From [Mycobacterium] nativiensis (GTDB taxonomy: Bacteria > Actinomycetota > Actinomycetes > Mycobacteriales > Mycobacteriaceae): DNA of 54,325 bases. Shown here piece by piece: positions 8,413-19,141 of this stretch. The stretch lies in NCBI RefSeq assembly GCF_020172685.1, contig NZ_CP083986.1, positions 1,833,444 to 1,887,768 on the forward strand, written 5' to 3'. Position 1 is the stretch's first letter. Each line of letters starts with the position of its first letter. The notes below the pieces were generated by a model, which ran no database searches, had not been told where the DNA came from, and saw only the letters and a list, made by a program, of their open reading frames with translations. The position numbers and the translations under genes are program-made.

Positions 8413-9739
8413 CCGGGGCGAGGATCCGGTCGTCATCGTGGGCCTGGGCGTCGAAGCGCCCGGGGGGATCGACACCGCCGAGCAGTACTGGTCGCTGCTG
8501 GCCGACGGGCGCGAAGCGCTCAGCGCCATTCCCGACGACCGGGACTGGGCGGTCCGCGAACTCATCGACGGATCGCGCCGCGACGGCTTCAAGCCCATCT
8601 ATAACATCGGCGGATTCCTTTCCGGCGCCGCTGAATTCGATCCCGGATTCTTCGGGATCGCTCCGCGTGAAGCGGTTGCCATGGACCCGCAGCAGCGGGT
8701 CGCACTGCGGGTCGCCTGGCGCGCCCTCGAGGACGCCGGCATCAACCCCGACGAACTCACCGGCCACGACGTCGGCGTCTACCTCGGCGCGTCGGTCACC
8801 GGCTACGGCCCGGACATGGCGCAGTTCTCAAGCCACAGCGGTCATCTGCTGCCCGGGACGGCGCTGTCGGTGATCTCCGGCCGGATCGCCTACACGCTGG
8901 GGTTGGCCGGCCCGGCCATCACCGTCGACACCTCCTGCTCGTCGGCGCTGTCCGCGCTGCACCTGGCCGTGCAGGCCATCCGGACCGGCGATGCCGACAT
9001 GGCACTGGCCGGCGGGGTGTGCGTGATGGGCTCGCCCGGATTCTTCGTCGAATTCTCCAAGCAGCATGCCCTGTCCGACGACGGCCATTGCCGGCCCTAC
9101 AGCGCGTCCGCCACCGGAACGGTGTGGGCCGAAGGGGCCGGGATATTTGTGCTGCAACGCAAGTCGGCCGCGCTGCGCGAACACCGGCACATCTACGGCG
9201 AAGTGCTGGCCAGCCGGCTCAACCAGGACGGCCACACCACCGGCCTGCTCACCCCCAGCGAGTCGGCCCAGCAGCGACTGTTCCGGCACACCCTGGCCGA
9301 TGCGGACCTGCACGCCGGCCAGATCGGAATGATCGAAGGCCACGGAACCGGCACCCGCGTCGGCGATCCCATCGAACTGCGGTCGCTGATCGACGTCTAC
9401 GGCGCCGACACCAGGCCGGGTGCCGGCCCGCGGCTGGGCTCGGTCAAGTCCAACATCGGCCACACCCAGGCCGCAGCCGGTGCGCTCGGCCTGACCAAGG
9501 TGCTGCTGGCCGCCGAACATCAGCAGATCCCGCCCACCCTGCATGTGCGCGACGGCTGGCACGACGGCATCGACTGGGACGGCCAGGGCATCACCCTGGC
9601 CGAAACCATCACCGCCTGGCCCGCCCGTGACGGCCGCCGGATCGGCTCGGTCTCGGCGTTCGGGATGAGCGGCACCAACGCTCACGTGATCATCGCGGTG
9701 CAGGACGCGCCGCTGGCGGAGAAGGCACTGCCGTGCTGA
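8405..9739 (+). CDS. mbtC: Ketosynthase MbtC
   Basis: Polyketide ketosynthase that, with MbtD, adds the beta-hydroxyacid unit of mycobactin. The 444-residue protein is a single ketosynthase domain with the triad Cys178 (DTSCSSA), His313 (EGHGTGT) and His353 (NIGHTQAAAG). Length equals that of M. tuberculosis MbtC. The ATG at 8405 gives MPDRGEDPVVIVGLG, the normal ketosynthase start, and overlaps the thioesterase stop by 8 bp. Its TGA overlaps the GTG of mbtD, so translation of the two is probably coupled. Confidence 0.95.
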   Translation: MPDRGEDPVVIVGLGVEAPGGIDTAEQYWSLLADGREALSAIPDDRDWAVRELIDGSRRDGFKPIYNIGGFLSGAAEFDPGFFGIAPREAVAMDPQQRVALRVAWRALEDAGINPDELTGHDVGVYLGASVTGYGPDMAQFSSHSGHLLPGTALSVISGRIAYTLGLAGPAITVDTSCSSALSALHLAVQAIRTGDADMALAGGVCVMGSPGFFVEFSKQHALSDDGHCRPYSASATGTVWAEGAGIFVLQRKSAALREHRHIYGEVLASRLNQDGHTTGLLTPSESAQQRLFRHTLADADLHAGQIGMIEGHGTGTRVGDPIELRSLIDVYGADTRPGAGPRLGSVKSNIGHTQAAAGALGLTKVLLAAEHQQIPPTLHVRDGWHDGIDWDGQGITLAETITAWPARDGRRIGSVSAFGMSGTNAHVIIAVQDAPLAEKALPC

Positions 9740-12660
9740 GCAGCCACCCGACCGCCTTGCCGGACGGTCGGATTCCCGTAGTGATCTCGGCGCATGCCCG
9801 CGACCTGGTGCAGGCCGAGGCCGCAGCGCTGGTGCGCTACCTGCAGCACCGCCCCGCCGGGGTGGCGGCCGTGGCGCACACCCTGCGGGCCACCCGATCG
9901 ATCCGGCGGCACCGCGCCGTGATCCGCGCCCGCGACGTCGGTGAACTCATCAGCGGTCTGGAGGCCGTCTACCACGACGCCGACCACCCGCTGGTGGCCC
10001 GATCGCAGCATCAGGAACCCGCCCGCACCGCCTTCGTGTTTCCCGGACAGGGCAACCAATGGCCCGGCATGGGCGCGGACCTGTTGGACATCGCCGCCTA
10101 CCGCGTCGAGGCCGACCGCTGCGACGCCGCATTCCGCCGCGCCGGTCACGACTCACCCCTGACCTACCTGCGTGGCACCGACGACTCCGACCCGGTGGTG
10201 GTGCAGGCCGCACAGTTCACCCACGCCGCGGCGCTGGCCGCCACCTGGCGCCACTTCGGGGTGCTGCCCGACCTGACCATCGGCCACAGCCTGGGGGAGT
10301 TGGCCGCCGCCTACACCGCCGGCGTGGTGGATCTGGACGCCGCGGTTGCGGTGGTGATCGCCCGGGCGGAACTGACCGACGACTCCCCGGGGCGCTACGG
10401 CATGGCGATGATCGCGTTGGGCGCCGAGGGCGCCGCCGAGTTCATCGCCGGCATCCCCGGCTGGCTGGAGCTGTCGGTGGTCAACGGCCCCGAGTCGGTG
10501 GTGGTGTCCGGCGAATGGGCAGCGGTGCAGCAGGTTCTGGAGAGGGCCGACCGGCGCGGGGTGTTCGCCCGCGAACTCGCGGTGCGTTACCCGGCCCACA
10601 CCAGCGTTCTGGAGCCACTGCGCGACCGCATGATGGGGCAGCTTCCCGACGCGCAGTTCCACAGCGCTCCCGTGGAATTCATCGGCTCGGTGTATGGCGG
10701 TCCGATCCCGTCCGGCAAGACGTTCCGCCAGTACTGGTTCGACAATCTGCGTCAGCAGGTGCGATTCGACCTGGCCACCGCCGCCGCGCTGGAGCGCGGC
10801 GTCACCACGTTCATCGAGATGTCGGCGCATCCCACGCTGCTCGTCCCGCTCGGCGACTCCGCCGCGACAGCGCGGGTATTGGGCAGCACCGACCGCGACC
10901 ACCCGGCCGACGAGGCGCTGGCCGCCAACATCGCCGCCGCGGCGATCGCCGACCCCGGCTACCGCTGGCGGGACTTCGCCGCACCCCGGGACACCGCGCC
11001 GCTGCGCCACTTCCCGCACACGCCGATGCACACCACCCGACTGTGGACCGGTACCGAACCCGACGGGCAGCGTCACCGGCTGCCGGTGGTCATGACCGAG
11101 CAGTGGATACCGGTGCAGGACCCCGGACACCGGCCCGCGGGCGCCGCTGTCGTCGACTACACCGGGGAATCGCCGGAGCTGGCCGCACAGCTGGCAGAGG
11201 AGCTGGGTGCCGGTGCCACGGCCCCGGCGGACGCCGAACTCCTCGTACTGATCGCCCCACCCGCCGCGACCGCTGAGGTCGCCATGGCGGCAATCGCGTT
11301 CGCCGAGCATGCGGCAGCCCAGTCCGCGGCGGCACCCGGCCCGTACTGCCGGCGGGTGTGGCTGGTGACGCGCGGGGCCGAGCAACTCGACGACGATCCA
11401 CCGCCGTGGCCGGAAGCCGCCGCGCTGGCCGCGCTGCACCGCAGCATCGGATTCGGCTACCCCGACCAGACCTTCGCGCACCTGGACCTGCCGACCGACC
11501 CCACCGCCGCCGACATCCGTGCCGCGGTCACCGCACTGTCGTTGACCGACACCGAGGTCGCGGTGCGGGCCGGACGGCTCGCGGTGCGCCGGCTGCGTGA
11601 AACCCCGGCCACCGCAGCCGTACCGACCGTGCCGGAGACCGTGGTGATCACCGGGGGCACCGGCGCCATCGGAATGGCCTACGCCGCGTTCTGCGCCGAA
11701 CACGGGGCACGCGACATCACCCTGCTCAGCCGCAGCGGTGGCACCGAAACCACTGCGGCGCAACTCGATGAACTGCGGTCGCGGACCGGAGCCCACATCA
11801 CCGCGATCCGCGGCGATGTTGCCGATGCGACGGCGCTCGCGGCGGTGATCGCCGAACACCACCCGGCCCCGGCCGGTCTGCTGGTGCACACCGCCTCGGC
11901 GGAAGCCGTCGCCACCGAGCAGATCACCGACGCCGCCGTCCGGGATGCCCTCGGCGCCAAGGCGATCGGACTGCACAATCTGGCCCAGCACTGGCCGCAG
12001 GCTGCCGACGCCCGCGTGCTGGCCTGCTCGTCGGTGTTGGCACTGTGGGGCGGGTCGGGGCACGGCCTGTACGCGGCAGCCAACCGGATGGCCGACGCCG
12101 TGGTGGCACGGCTGCGGGCGAATGGCCTGGGCGCCAGCTCGATCCGCTGGGGGTTGTGGCAGAGCGTGGCCGTGGTCACCGGTGAGGAGAAGAACCGGAT
12201 CGCCCGGACCGGACTCACCCCGATGCCGCCCGAGGCCGCGATCGCCGCCGGGCTGGTCGCCGAGCCGAACGACCCGGCGATTCTGGCCGCCGACTTCGAT
12301 CGACTGGCGGTGTTCTTCGACAGCCAAGGCGTGCCCTGGCCGTTCGAGGAGTCCCCGACCACGGCGCCGGCCGGCGGGGGCACCGACCGCCCGGTCGACG
12401 AGGTGGTGGCTGGCGAACTGGCGACGGTGCTGGGCCTGGACCACCCCGACGACGTCGACATGCACCGCGCACTGGTCGACCTCGGCCTGGATTCGCTTCT
12501 CGCCCTGGACCTGCGCAAACGACTGGGCCGGGCCACCGGCAGGCGGGTGGCGCTCGGACCGCTGCTCGCCGGGATCACCGCGGCTCAGCTGACGGCTGTG
12601 TTGACTGACGACACCACACCGGCAGCGGCGACGGAAAGGACTGTCTTCACCCATGACTGA
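9733..12660 (+). CDS. mbtD: Polyketide synthase MbtD (AT-KR-ACP)
   Basis: Supplies and reduces the polyketide unit extended by MbtC. Domains in the 975 residues: acyltransferase (FPGQGNQWPG about 102-111, GHSLGE with Ser186), ketoreductase (VITGGTGAIG about 638-647, catalytic Tyr780 in YAAAN), and acyl carrier (LGLDSL with Ser921). There is no ketosynthase or dehydratase, so the split MbtC plus MbtD pair should yield a beta-hydroxyacyl group. The GTG start lies within GTGCTGA overlapping the mbtC stop; the end overlaps the mbtE ATG by 8 bp. Confidence 0.94.
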   Translation: MLSSHPTALPDGRIPVVISAHARDLVQAEAAALVRYLQHRPAGVAAVAHTLRATRSIRRHRAVIRARDVGELISGLEAVYHDADHPLVARSQHQEPARTAFVFPGQGNQWPGMGADLLDIAAYRVEADRCDAAFRRAGHDSPLTYLRGTDDSDPVVVQAAQFTHAAALAATWRHFGVLPDLTIGHSLGELAAAYTAGVVDLDAAVAVVIARAELTDDSPGRYGMAMIALGAEGAAEFIAGIPGWLELSVVNGPESVVVSGEWAAVQQVLERADRRGVFARELAVRYPAHTSVLEPLRDRMMGQLPDAQFHSAPVEFIGSVYGGPIPSGKTFRQYWFDNLRQQVRFDLATAAALERGVTTFIEMSAHPTLLVPLGDSAATARVLGSTDRDHPADEALAANIAAAAIADPGYRWRDFAAPRDTAPLRHFPHTPMHTTRLWTGTEPDGQRHRLPVVMTEQWIPVQDPGHRPAGAAVVDYTGESPELAAQLAEELGAGATAPADAELLVLIAPPAATAEVAMAAIAFAEHAAAQSAAAPGPYCRRVWLVTRGAEQLDDDPPPWPEAAALAALHRSIGFGYPDQTFAHLDLPTDPTAADIRAAVTALSLTDTEVAVRAGRLAVRRLRETPATAAVPTVPETVVITGGTGAIGMAYAAFCAEHGARDITLLSRSGGTETTAAQLDELRSRTGAHITAIRGDVADATALAAVIAEHHPAPAGLLVHTASAEAVATEQITDAAVRDALGAKAIGLHNLAQHWPQAADARVLACSSVLALWGGSGHGLYAAANRMADAVVARLRANGLGASSIRWGLWQSVAVVTGEEKNRIARTGLTPMPPEAAIAAGLVAEPNDPAILAADFDRLAVFFDSQGVPWPFEESPTTAPAGGGTDRPVDEVVAGELATVLGLDHPDDVDMHRALVDLGLDSLLALDLRKRLGRATGRRVALGPLLAGITAAQLTAVLTDDTTPAAATERTVFTHD

Positions 12661-15600
12661 CACCGTCGAGCAGGTCGGAGAACAGCGGCTCGAGCTGATG
12701 CGCCGCCGGCTGGCCGAACGCGGACTGGCCGCCACCTCCACCGAGCAGGCCGCCGAGCCCACGCACGTCACCATGAACGACGGGCAGCGCCGGATGTGGT
12801 TCGTGCAGGCCCTCGACCCGGACGGCACCGTCGCCAACATCTCGGTCTCCTACCGGCTGACCGGCACGCTGGACGCCGCTCGGCTGCGGGATGCCCTGGT
12901 CGCGGTGGGCGCCCGACACCCGTTGCTGCGCACCACCTACGCGATCGACGACGCAGGGGAACCCCACCCGGTCCTGGGCGACGTCACGCCGGGCTTCGCC
13001 GAACACGACCTCTCCGACCTCGCCGGACAGGCCCGCGCGCTGCGACTGGAGGTGCTGGCCCAGCGCGAGTTCGCCACCCCGTTCCGGCTGGACTCCGATG
13101 CCCCGTTGCGGCTCACCCTGATCCGAGTCGCGACCGACGAGCACATCCTGCTGCTGGTGGCCCACCACATCGCCTGGGACGACGCCTCCTGGGCGGTCTT
13201 CTTCACCGACCTGACTGCCGCTTATGCCGACCCCGAGGCGTTCGCGGCTCGCCCGCCTGCGCACGTTCTCGCCGCCCCGGTCGCCACGGACCACGGTGCC
13301 GACCTGAACTATTGGCGCACCCTGCTCGCCGACCCGCCCGACCCGCTGGAACTGCCGGGCCCGCGTGGCTCGGCGGTGCCGCACACGCTGCGGGCCGGGT
13401 TGTGCACCTGCTCGCTGCCCACCGGCCTGATGGACGGCATCGCCGAATTGGCGCGCGACAACGGCGCCACGCCCTACATGGTGGTCGCCGCCGCGCTGTC
13501 CGCACTGATCCAGCGCTACACCGGCACCGACGACTTCCTCATCGCCTCACCGGTGCTCAACCGCACCGCCGGCACCGAAGAGGCCATCGGCTACTTCGGC
13601 AACACCGTGGTGCTGCGTGCGAAGGTCGACGCTGCTGCCCGGTTCAGCGAACTGCTGGCCCGAACTCGCGACACCGCACTGGGGGCGTTCGCGCATCAGG
13701 GCATCAACCTCGACCGCGTGGTCCGCGAACTCAACCCGGACCGCCGGCATGGGGGAGTGGAACGACTCACCCGGCTCAGCTTCGGTTTCCGTGCCGGTGA
13801 CGGAGACGGCTTCCACCCCGACGGGATCACCTGCGCCCGAGCCGATTACCGCGGCAAGATCGCCCAGCTGCCGCTGGGCATCATGGTGGAGGCCGGCAGC
13901 ACCGGTGCGCTGATCGAAGCCGAATACCTGCACGATGTACTGGACGAGGCACTGGTCTCCCAACTGCTGCAGCACCTGGTGCAACTGCTGGAGGCCGCGG
14001 TCGCACAGCCGCAGGCCGCCGTCGGCGAGCTGGACATGCTCGGCGACGCCGACCGCGCCTGGCTGGACACTGTTGCCCGGGGCCCGGACTTCACCGCCGC
14101 CCCGACCACCCTGGGTTCGCTGGTGGCCGACCGGGCGGCGCTCACCCCGGCGGCCATCGCCGTCGTCGACGAACACGGCCGGTACAGCTACGCGGAGATC
14201 AACGCCCGCGCCAACCGGATCGCACACCACCTGATCGCATCCGGCATCGGCACCGAGGACAAGGTCGCCGTGCTGATGGGCCGCTCGGTCGACCTGGTGG
14301 TCATCGCGCTGGGGATCGCCAAGGCCGGCGCCGCCTATGTGCCCGTCGACCCCGAATACCCGCCGGACCGCATCGAATTCATCCTCGGCGACGCCCGGGC
14401 GGCCCTGGTGCTGCGCGAGCTGCCGGCCCCCGATGTGTTGGCCGAGCTGCCCGACACCGACCCCACCGACGCCGACCGGGTGCGCCCGCTGCGCCCGGAG
14501 AACCTGGCGTACCTGATCTACACCTCGGGGTCCACCGGCCTGCCCAAGGGCGTCGAGGTGGCCCACGCGCCGATCGCGGAGTACCTGACCTGGTTCGGCG
14601 ACGAGTACGGCATCGACGAGACCGATGTGCTGCTGCAGGTCGCCTCGCCGAGCTTCGATGTGTCGATCGGCGAGCTGTTCGGCACCCTGGGCAATGGCGC
14701 CCGGTTGGTGATTCCACGCCCGGACGGGTTGCGTGACATCGGCTATCTGACCGATCTGCTGCAGAGCGAAGGCGTGACCGCGATGCACTTCGTGCCGTCG
14801 CTGCTTGGGCTGTTCCTGTCGTTGCCCGGGGTCAATCAGTGGCGCACCCTGCGGCGCATCCCGATCGGCGGCGAACCGCTGCCCGGCGAGCTGGCCGACA
14901 AGTTCCACGCCACCTTCGACGCGTTGCTGCACAACTTCTACGGCCCCACCGAGACCGTGGTCAACTCGACCCGATTCAAGGTGGAAGGCACCCAGGGCAA
15001 CCGGATCGTCCCGATCGGCAGCCCCAACATCAACACCACGATCCGGCTGCTCGACGACGCCCTGCAACCGGTACCCATCGGGGTGATCGGCGAGATCTAC
15101 ATCGGCGGAACACATCTGGCGCGCGGCTACTTCGACCGCCCCGGCCTGACCGCGGAGCGCTTCGTCGCCGACCCGTGGGCGCCGGGCCAGCGGCTGTACC
15201 GCACGGGCGATCTGGCCCGCCGCAACGCCGCCGGCGACCTGGAATTCATCGGCCGCGCCGATGACCAGGTCAAGGTCCGCGGATTCCGCATCGAACTGGG
15301 CGAGGTGGCCGCGGCCATCTCGGTGGATCCCAGCGTCGGGCAGTGCGTGGTCGTTGTCTCCGACCTGCCCGCACTCGGTCGCAGCCTGGTGGCCTACCTG
15401 ACCCCCGGTGGCGACGTGGAGGTCGACATCCCGCGGATCCGGGCCCGGGTGGCCGCCGCGCTGCCGGAATACATGGCTCCGGCGGCCTACGTGGTGGTCG
15501 ACGACATCCCGATCACCGCGCACGGCAAGATCGACCGCGCCGCCCTGCCCGACCCCCAGCCGCTGGAGAACGCACCGTATCGGGAGCCGCAGACCGACAC

Positions 15601-18600
15601 CGAACACGCGGTGGCGGAACTGTTCTCGCGGCTGCTCGGCCGGGAACGGGTGGGCGCCGACGACTCGTTCTTCGACCTCGGCGGTCACTCCCTGCTGGCC
15701 ACCAAATTGGTGGCGGCGATCCGCGCCCGGTGCGGGGTGGAGATCGGCATCCGGGACATCTTCGAGTCGAGCACCGTGGCCCGGCTGGCCGCCGCGATCG
15801 ACCTGGCCGAGAACGCGCCCGGGCGCCCGGCGCTGGTCGCGGTGCCGCGCACCGGACCGTTGCCCGTGTCGGCGTCGCAGCTGCGAACCTGGTTCGCCTA
15901 CCGGCTGGACCCCGGTGCGACGGGCGACAACATCCCGCTGTCGGCTCGGCTCAGCGGACCCTGCGACACCGCGGCCCTGATCGCCGCGCTCCAGGATGTG
16001 GTGGCCCGCCACGACAGCCTGCGCACCACGTTCAGCGAGATCGACGGGCTGCCCCATCAGATCATCAACCCGGTCGCACCGATTCAGGTGACCGAACTGC
16101 ACTGCCCGGTGACCGATCCGGAGGCGGTCGCCGCATGGACCCGCGACCGGCTCGATGAACAGCGCGGTGGCCGATTCGACCTCGAACAGGACTGGCCGAT
16201 CCGGGCAGCCCTGCTGCACCTGCCCGGCGACGAGCGGGTGCTGTCACTGGTGGTGCACCATATCGCCGCCGACCACTGGTCGGTAGAGGTGCTCTTCACC
16301 GACCTGCTGATCGCGTACCGCTCGCGTGCCGTGGGCGACGAACCGACGTGGGCGCCAACGGAGTTGCAGTACGCCGACTTCGCGCACTGGCAGGGCGAGC
16401 TGCTGCGTGACGAGTCCGGGCTGATCGAGTCGCAGCGCCGCTACTGGATCGAGCAACTGGCCGACCTGGCCGATGACACCGGACCCCGGCCGGACTTCCC
16501 GCGTCCGGCCACCGCCAGCGGCTCCGGTGACGCAGTCGCGTTCACCGTCACCCCGCAGGTGCGGGCCGGGTTGGCGGCGCTGGCCCGGGAGACCGGATCC
16601 ACCGAGTTCATGGTGATGCAGGCCGCGGTCGCGGTGCTGATGCACCTGGCGGGCAGCGGTGACGACATCCCGCTGGGTGTGCCGATCGCCGGACGCACCG
16701 ACAATGCGCTGGACAACCTGGTCGGATTCTTCGTCAACATCGTGGTGCTGCGAAACCGCTTGTCGGGCAACCCGACCCTGCGTGACGTGGTGCTGCGGGC
16801 ACGCGAGGCCGCGCTGGGCGCCTACGCCCACGCCGACCTGCCGTTCGACCGGCTGGTGGAGGCACTCAACCCGGTCCGGACGCTGTCACGCAACCCGCTG
16901 TTCCAGGTGGTGGTGCACGTGCGCGACGCCGCCGACGTCACGCATGTCGTCAGCAGCGGCGACGGGGATGTTGAAGGCGATCTGGTGTTCCGCACCGTGA
17001 TGCCGACCTTCGACATCGCCCACGCCGACTTGTCGGTGAACCTGTTCGCCAACGTCGGCAACGAAGACGGTGCGGGTTACGACGGCCACCTGATCTACCG
17101 CACCGACCTGTATCAGCGCGGCACCGTGGAACGGCTCGCCGACTGGCTGGGCCGGGTGCTGGAGGCGATGGCCGCCGCGCCGGAGCGCACGCTGCGCGAC
17201 ATCAGCCTGGTCGACCACGACCAACGCGACCGCATCCTGCACGAGTGGAGCCGCGGGGCGCAGGTTCCCGACACCGAGGGGGAGGCCCCGCGCACCATCG
17301 CCGAGGTGCTGGCCCCCAGCCGCGGCTTCGACGGGGTCGCGATCCGTTGCGCCGGGGCCGAGCTGACCTACTCGCAGCTGCACAGCCGCTCGGACCGGCT
17401 CGCCGAACTGCTGATCGAGCGGGGCGTGCGGCCCGGCACATTGGTGGGCCTGTCGGTGCGCCGCGACCTGGATCTGGCGGTGGCGCTGGTCGGCATCATG
17501 AAGGCCGGTGCCGGTTACTTCCCGCTGGACCCGAGCTATCCGCGTCAGCGCCTGGAGTTCATGGTCGAAGACGTCGCACCGCAGGTGATCGTCGTCAGTA
17601 CCGCAACCCGCGAGCTGATGCCGACACCCGACGGGGTGAGGCTGCTGTGCCTTGACGACGCTGACGTTCAGACCGAGCTGGCCAAAGAGGCTGCGGCTGC
17701 CTCACTTCCGGTCCCGCACCCGGACCACCCGATGTTTTTGGTGTTCACCTCCGGCTCCACCGGAGTCCCCAAGGGCGTACTGGGCACCCATCGTTCGATG
17801 ACCGCCCGGCTGAACTGGCAACTCGCCCACTACCCGGTGGCCGGTGACGACATCCGGCTGGCGCAGTCATCGATGACGTTCCTGGAGGGCGGCATGGAGA
17901 TGCTGGCCGGACTGGCCGCCGGGGCGACGATGATCCTGGCCGACGACAACGCCTTCCGTGATCCCGAGGCGCTGGCCCGGCTGATCGTTGTCGAGCAGGT
18001 GGCTCAAGTGACTGCGGTCGCCAGCCTGATCTCGGTGCTGGTCGACTCGGCACCCGAGGCTGTGCGGGGCCTGCAGCGCCTGGTGTGCAGCGGCGAGCCG
18101 GTCTCCGCGGATCTGCTGGCCCGGCTGTCTGCGGTGCTCGGCCCGAAGACCCAGTTGCTGAACAACTTCGGCGCCACCGAAACCTCCGGCGCGGTGGTGC
18201 GCGGTGAGCTGGCCTCGCCCACACCGAAACTGGGTCGACCCACACCCGGTTCGCAGGCCTACCTGCTCGACGACGCGCTGCAGCCGGTGCCACCCGGAGT
18301 GGTCGGCGAGGTCTACTACGCGGGCCCGCAGATCGTGCAGGGCTACTGGAAGCGGCCCGAGCTCACCGCAACCCGGTTCGTCGCCAACCCCTTCTCGACC
18401 GTTTCGGGTGACCGGCTGTACCGCAGCGGGGACCGGGCCCGGTGGAGCGCCGACGGGGTGCTGGAGTTTGTCGGCCGTACCGACCACCAGGTCAAGGTAC
18501 GTGGTTTCCGGGTGGAACTGGCCGAGGTGGAGGCCGCCCTGCGGGCCGCACCGGGCGTCGCAATGGCGGCCGCCCGCACCTGGGAACTGCGCGGCGGCAC

Positions 18601-19141
18601 CACGCTGGCCGGCTATCTGGTCCCGGTCGAACCGGTCGATGACGCGGCGGAGTTCATCGCCGCGGTGCGGGCTTCGATCGCTGCGACGCTGCCCGGCTAC
18701 ATGGTGCCGGCATCGCTGACGGTGCTGGAGACCATGCCGCTCACCGACTCCGGGAAGCTGAATCGGCCCGCGTTGCCGCAGCCGGCGGTGGCCACCCGCG
18801 GCGAGGCCGACCCGCCCGTCACCGCCACCGAGAAGACTCTGGTCGGCATCTGCACCGAACTGCTGGGCGTCGACGCGATTGGGCGCAGCGACGGGTTCTT
18901 CGAACTCGGTGGCGACAGCATCCTGTCGGTGCAGCTTGCCGCCCGGGCCCGCGCAGCCGGTCTGGAGGTGGACCCGCGGATGATCTTCGAGCACCCCACC
19001 TTCGCCGAGCTGGCCGCCGCGGTCGACGCCGCCGAGAGCAGCCCCGAGGCCGTCGACACCGCGTTCGCTCCGATGAGTGTCTCCGGACTGAGCGGGGACG
19101 CACTGGCCGATCTCACTGCGGCATGGGGCGATTCACCGTGA
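12653..19141 (+). CDS. mbtE: Two-module peptide synthetase MbtE (C-A-PCP-C-A-PCP)
   Basis: Mycobactin synthetase expected to add the internal N6-hydroxylysine. The 2,162 residues hold two full modules. Module 1: condensation (HHIAWDD, His171-His172, Asp176), adenylation ([11 protein letters not shown] 623-633, SFDVSIGE), carrier (FFDLGGHS, Ser1013). Module 2: condensation (HHIAADH, His1202-His1203, Asp1207), adenylation ([11 protein letters not shown] from 1698, [19 protein letters not shown]), carrier (FFELGGDS, Ser2089). M. tuberculosis MbtE is about 1,680 residues, so this protein is about 480 longer, the size of one domain. In module 2 the A4 motif reads FLEGGMEM, placing Leu1744 where amino-acid-activating domains have Asp235 (GrsA numbering). 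Pocket readings by eye: A1 about D-V-G-H-P-G-F-V-N, A2 about L-E-M-T-V-S-N-G-A. The second module's role is open: an unusual substrate, or a silent domain. Confidence 0.93.
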   Translation: MTDTVEQVGEQRLELMRRRLAERGLAATSTEQAAEPTHVTMNDGQRRMWFVQALDPDGTVANISVSYRLTGTLDAARLRDALVAVGARHPLLRTTYAIDDAGEPHPVLGDVTPGFAEHDLSDLAGQARALRLEVLAQREFATPFRLDSDAPLRLTLIRVATDEHILLLVAHHIAWDDASWAVFFTDLTAAYADPEAFAARPPAHVLAAPVATDHGADLNYWRTLLADPPDPLELPGPRGSAVPHTLRAGLCTCSLPTGLMDGIAELARDNGATPYMVVAAALSALIQRYTGTDDFLIASPVLNRTAGTEEAIGYFGNTVVLRAKVDAAARFSELLARTRDTALGAFAHQGINLDRVVRELNPDRRHGGVERLTRLSFGFRAGDGDGFHPDGITCARADYRGKIAQLPLGIMVEAGSTGALIEAEYLHDVLDEALVSQLLQHLVQLLEAAVAQPQAAVGELDMLGDADRAWLDTVARGPDFTAAPTTLGSLVADRAALTPAAIAVVDEHGRYSYAEINARANRIAHHLIASGIGTEDKVAVLMGRSVDLVVIALGIAKAGAAYVPVDPEYPPDRIEFILGDARAALVLRELPAPDVLAELPDTDPTDADRVRPLRPENLAYLIYTSGSTGLPKGVEVAHAPIAEYLTWFGDEYGIDETDVLLQVASPSFDVSIGELFGTLGNGARLVIPRPDGLRDIGYLTDLLQSEGVTAMHFVPSLLGLFLSLPGVNQWRTLRRIPIGGEPLPGELADKFHATFDALLHNFYGPTETVVNSTRFKVEGTQGNRIVPIGSPNINTTIRLLDDALQPVPIGVIGEIYIGGTHLARGYFDRPGLTAERFVADPWAPGQRLYRTGDLARRNAAGDLEFIGRADDQVKVRGFRIELGEVAAAISVDPSVGQCVVVVSDLPALGRSLVAYLTPGGDVEVDIPRIRARVAAALPEYMAPAAYVVVDDIPITAHGKIDRAALPDPQPLENAPYREPQTDTEHAVAELFSRLLGRERVGADDSFFDLGGHSLLATKLVAAIRARCGVEIGIRDIFESSTVARLAAAIDLAENAPGRPALVAVPRTGPLPVSASQLRTWFAYRLDPGATGDNIPLSARLSGPCDTAALIAALQDVVARHDSLRTTFSEIDGLPHQIINPVAPIQVTELHCPVTDPEAVAAWTRDRLDEQRGGRFDLEQDWPIRAALLHLPGDERVLSLVVHHIAADHWSVEVLFTDLLIAYRSRAVGDEPTWAPTELQYADFAHWQGELLRDESGLIESQRRYWIEQLADLADDTGPRPDFPRPATASGSGDAVAFTVTPQVRAGLAALARETGSTEFMVMQAAVAVLMHLAGSGDDIPLGVPIAGRTDNALDNLVGFFVNIVVLRNRLSGNPTLRDVVLRAREAALGAYAHADLPFDRLVEALNPVRTLSRNPLFQVVVHVRDAADVTHVVSSGDGDVEGDLVFRTVMPTFDIAHADLSVNLFANVGNEDGAGYDGHLIYRTDLYQRGTVERLADWLGRVLEAMAAAPERTLRDISLVDHDQRDRILHEWSRGAQVPDTEGEAPRTIAEVLAPSRGFDGVAIRCAGAELTYSQLHSRSDRLAELLIERGVRPGTLVGLSVRRDLDLAVALVGIMKAGAGYFPLDPSYPRQRLEFMVEDVAPQVIVVSTATRELMPTPDGVRLLCLDDADVQTELAKEAAAASLPVPHPDHPMFLVFTSGSTGVPKGVLGTHRSMTARLNWQLAHYPVAGDDIRLAQSSMTFLEGGMEMLAGLAAGATMILADDNAFRDPEALARLIVVEQVAQVTAVASLISVLVDSAPEAVRGLQRLVCSGEPVSADLLARLSAVLGPKTQLLNNFGATETSGAVVRGELASPTPKLGRPTPGSQAYLLDDALQPVPPGVVGEVYYAGPQIVQGYWKRPELTATRFVANPFSTVSGDRLYRSGDRARWSADGVLEFVGRTDHQVKVRGFRVELAEVEAALRAAPGVAMAAARTWELRGGTTLAGYLVPVEPVDDAAEFIAAVRASIAATLPGYMVPASLTVLETMPLTDSGKLNRPALPQPAVATRGEADPPVTATEKTLVGICTELLGVDAIGRSDGFFELGGDSILSVQLAARARAAGLEVDPRMIFEHPTFAELAAAVDAAESSPEAVDTAFAPMSVSGLSGDALADLTAAWGDSP

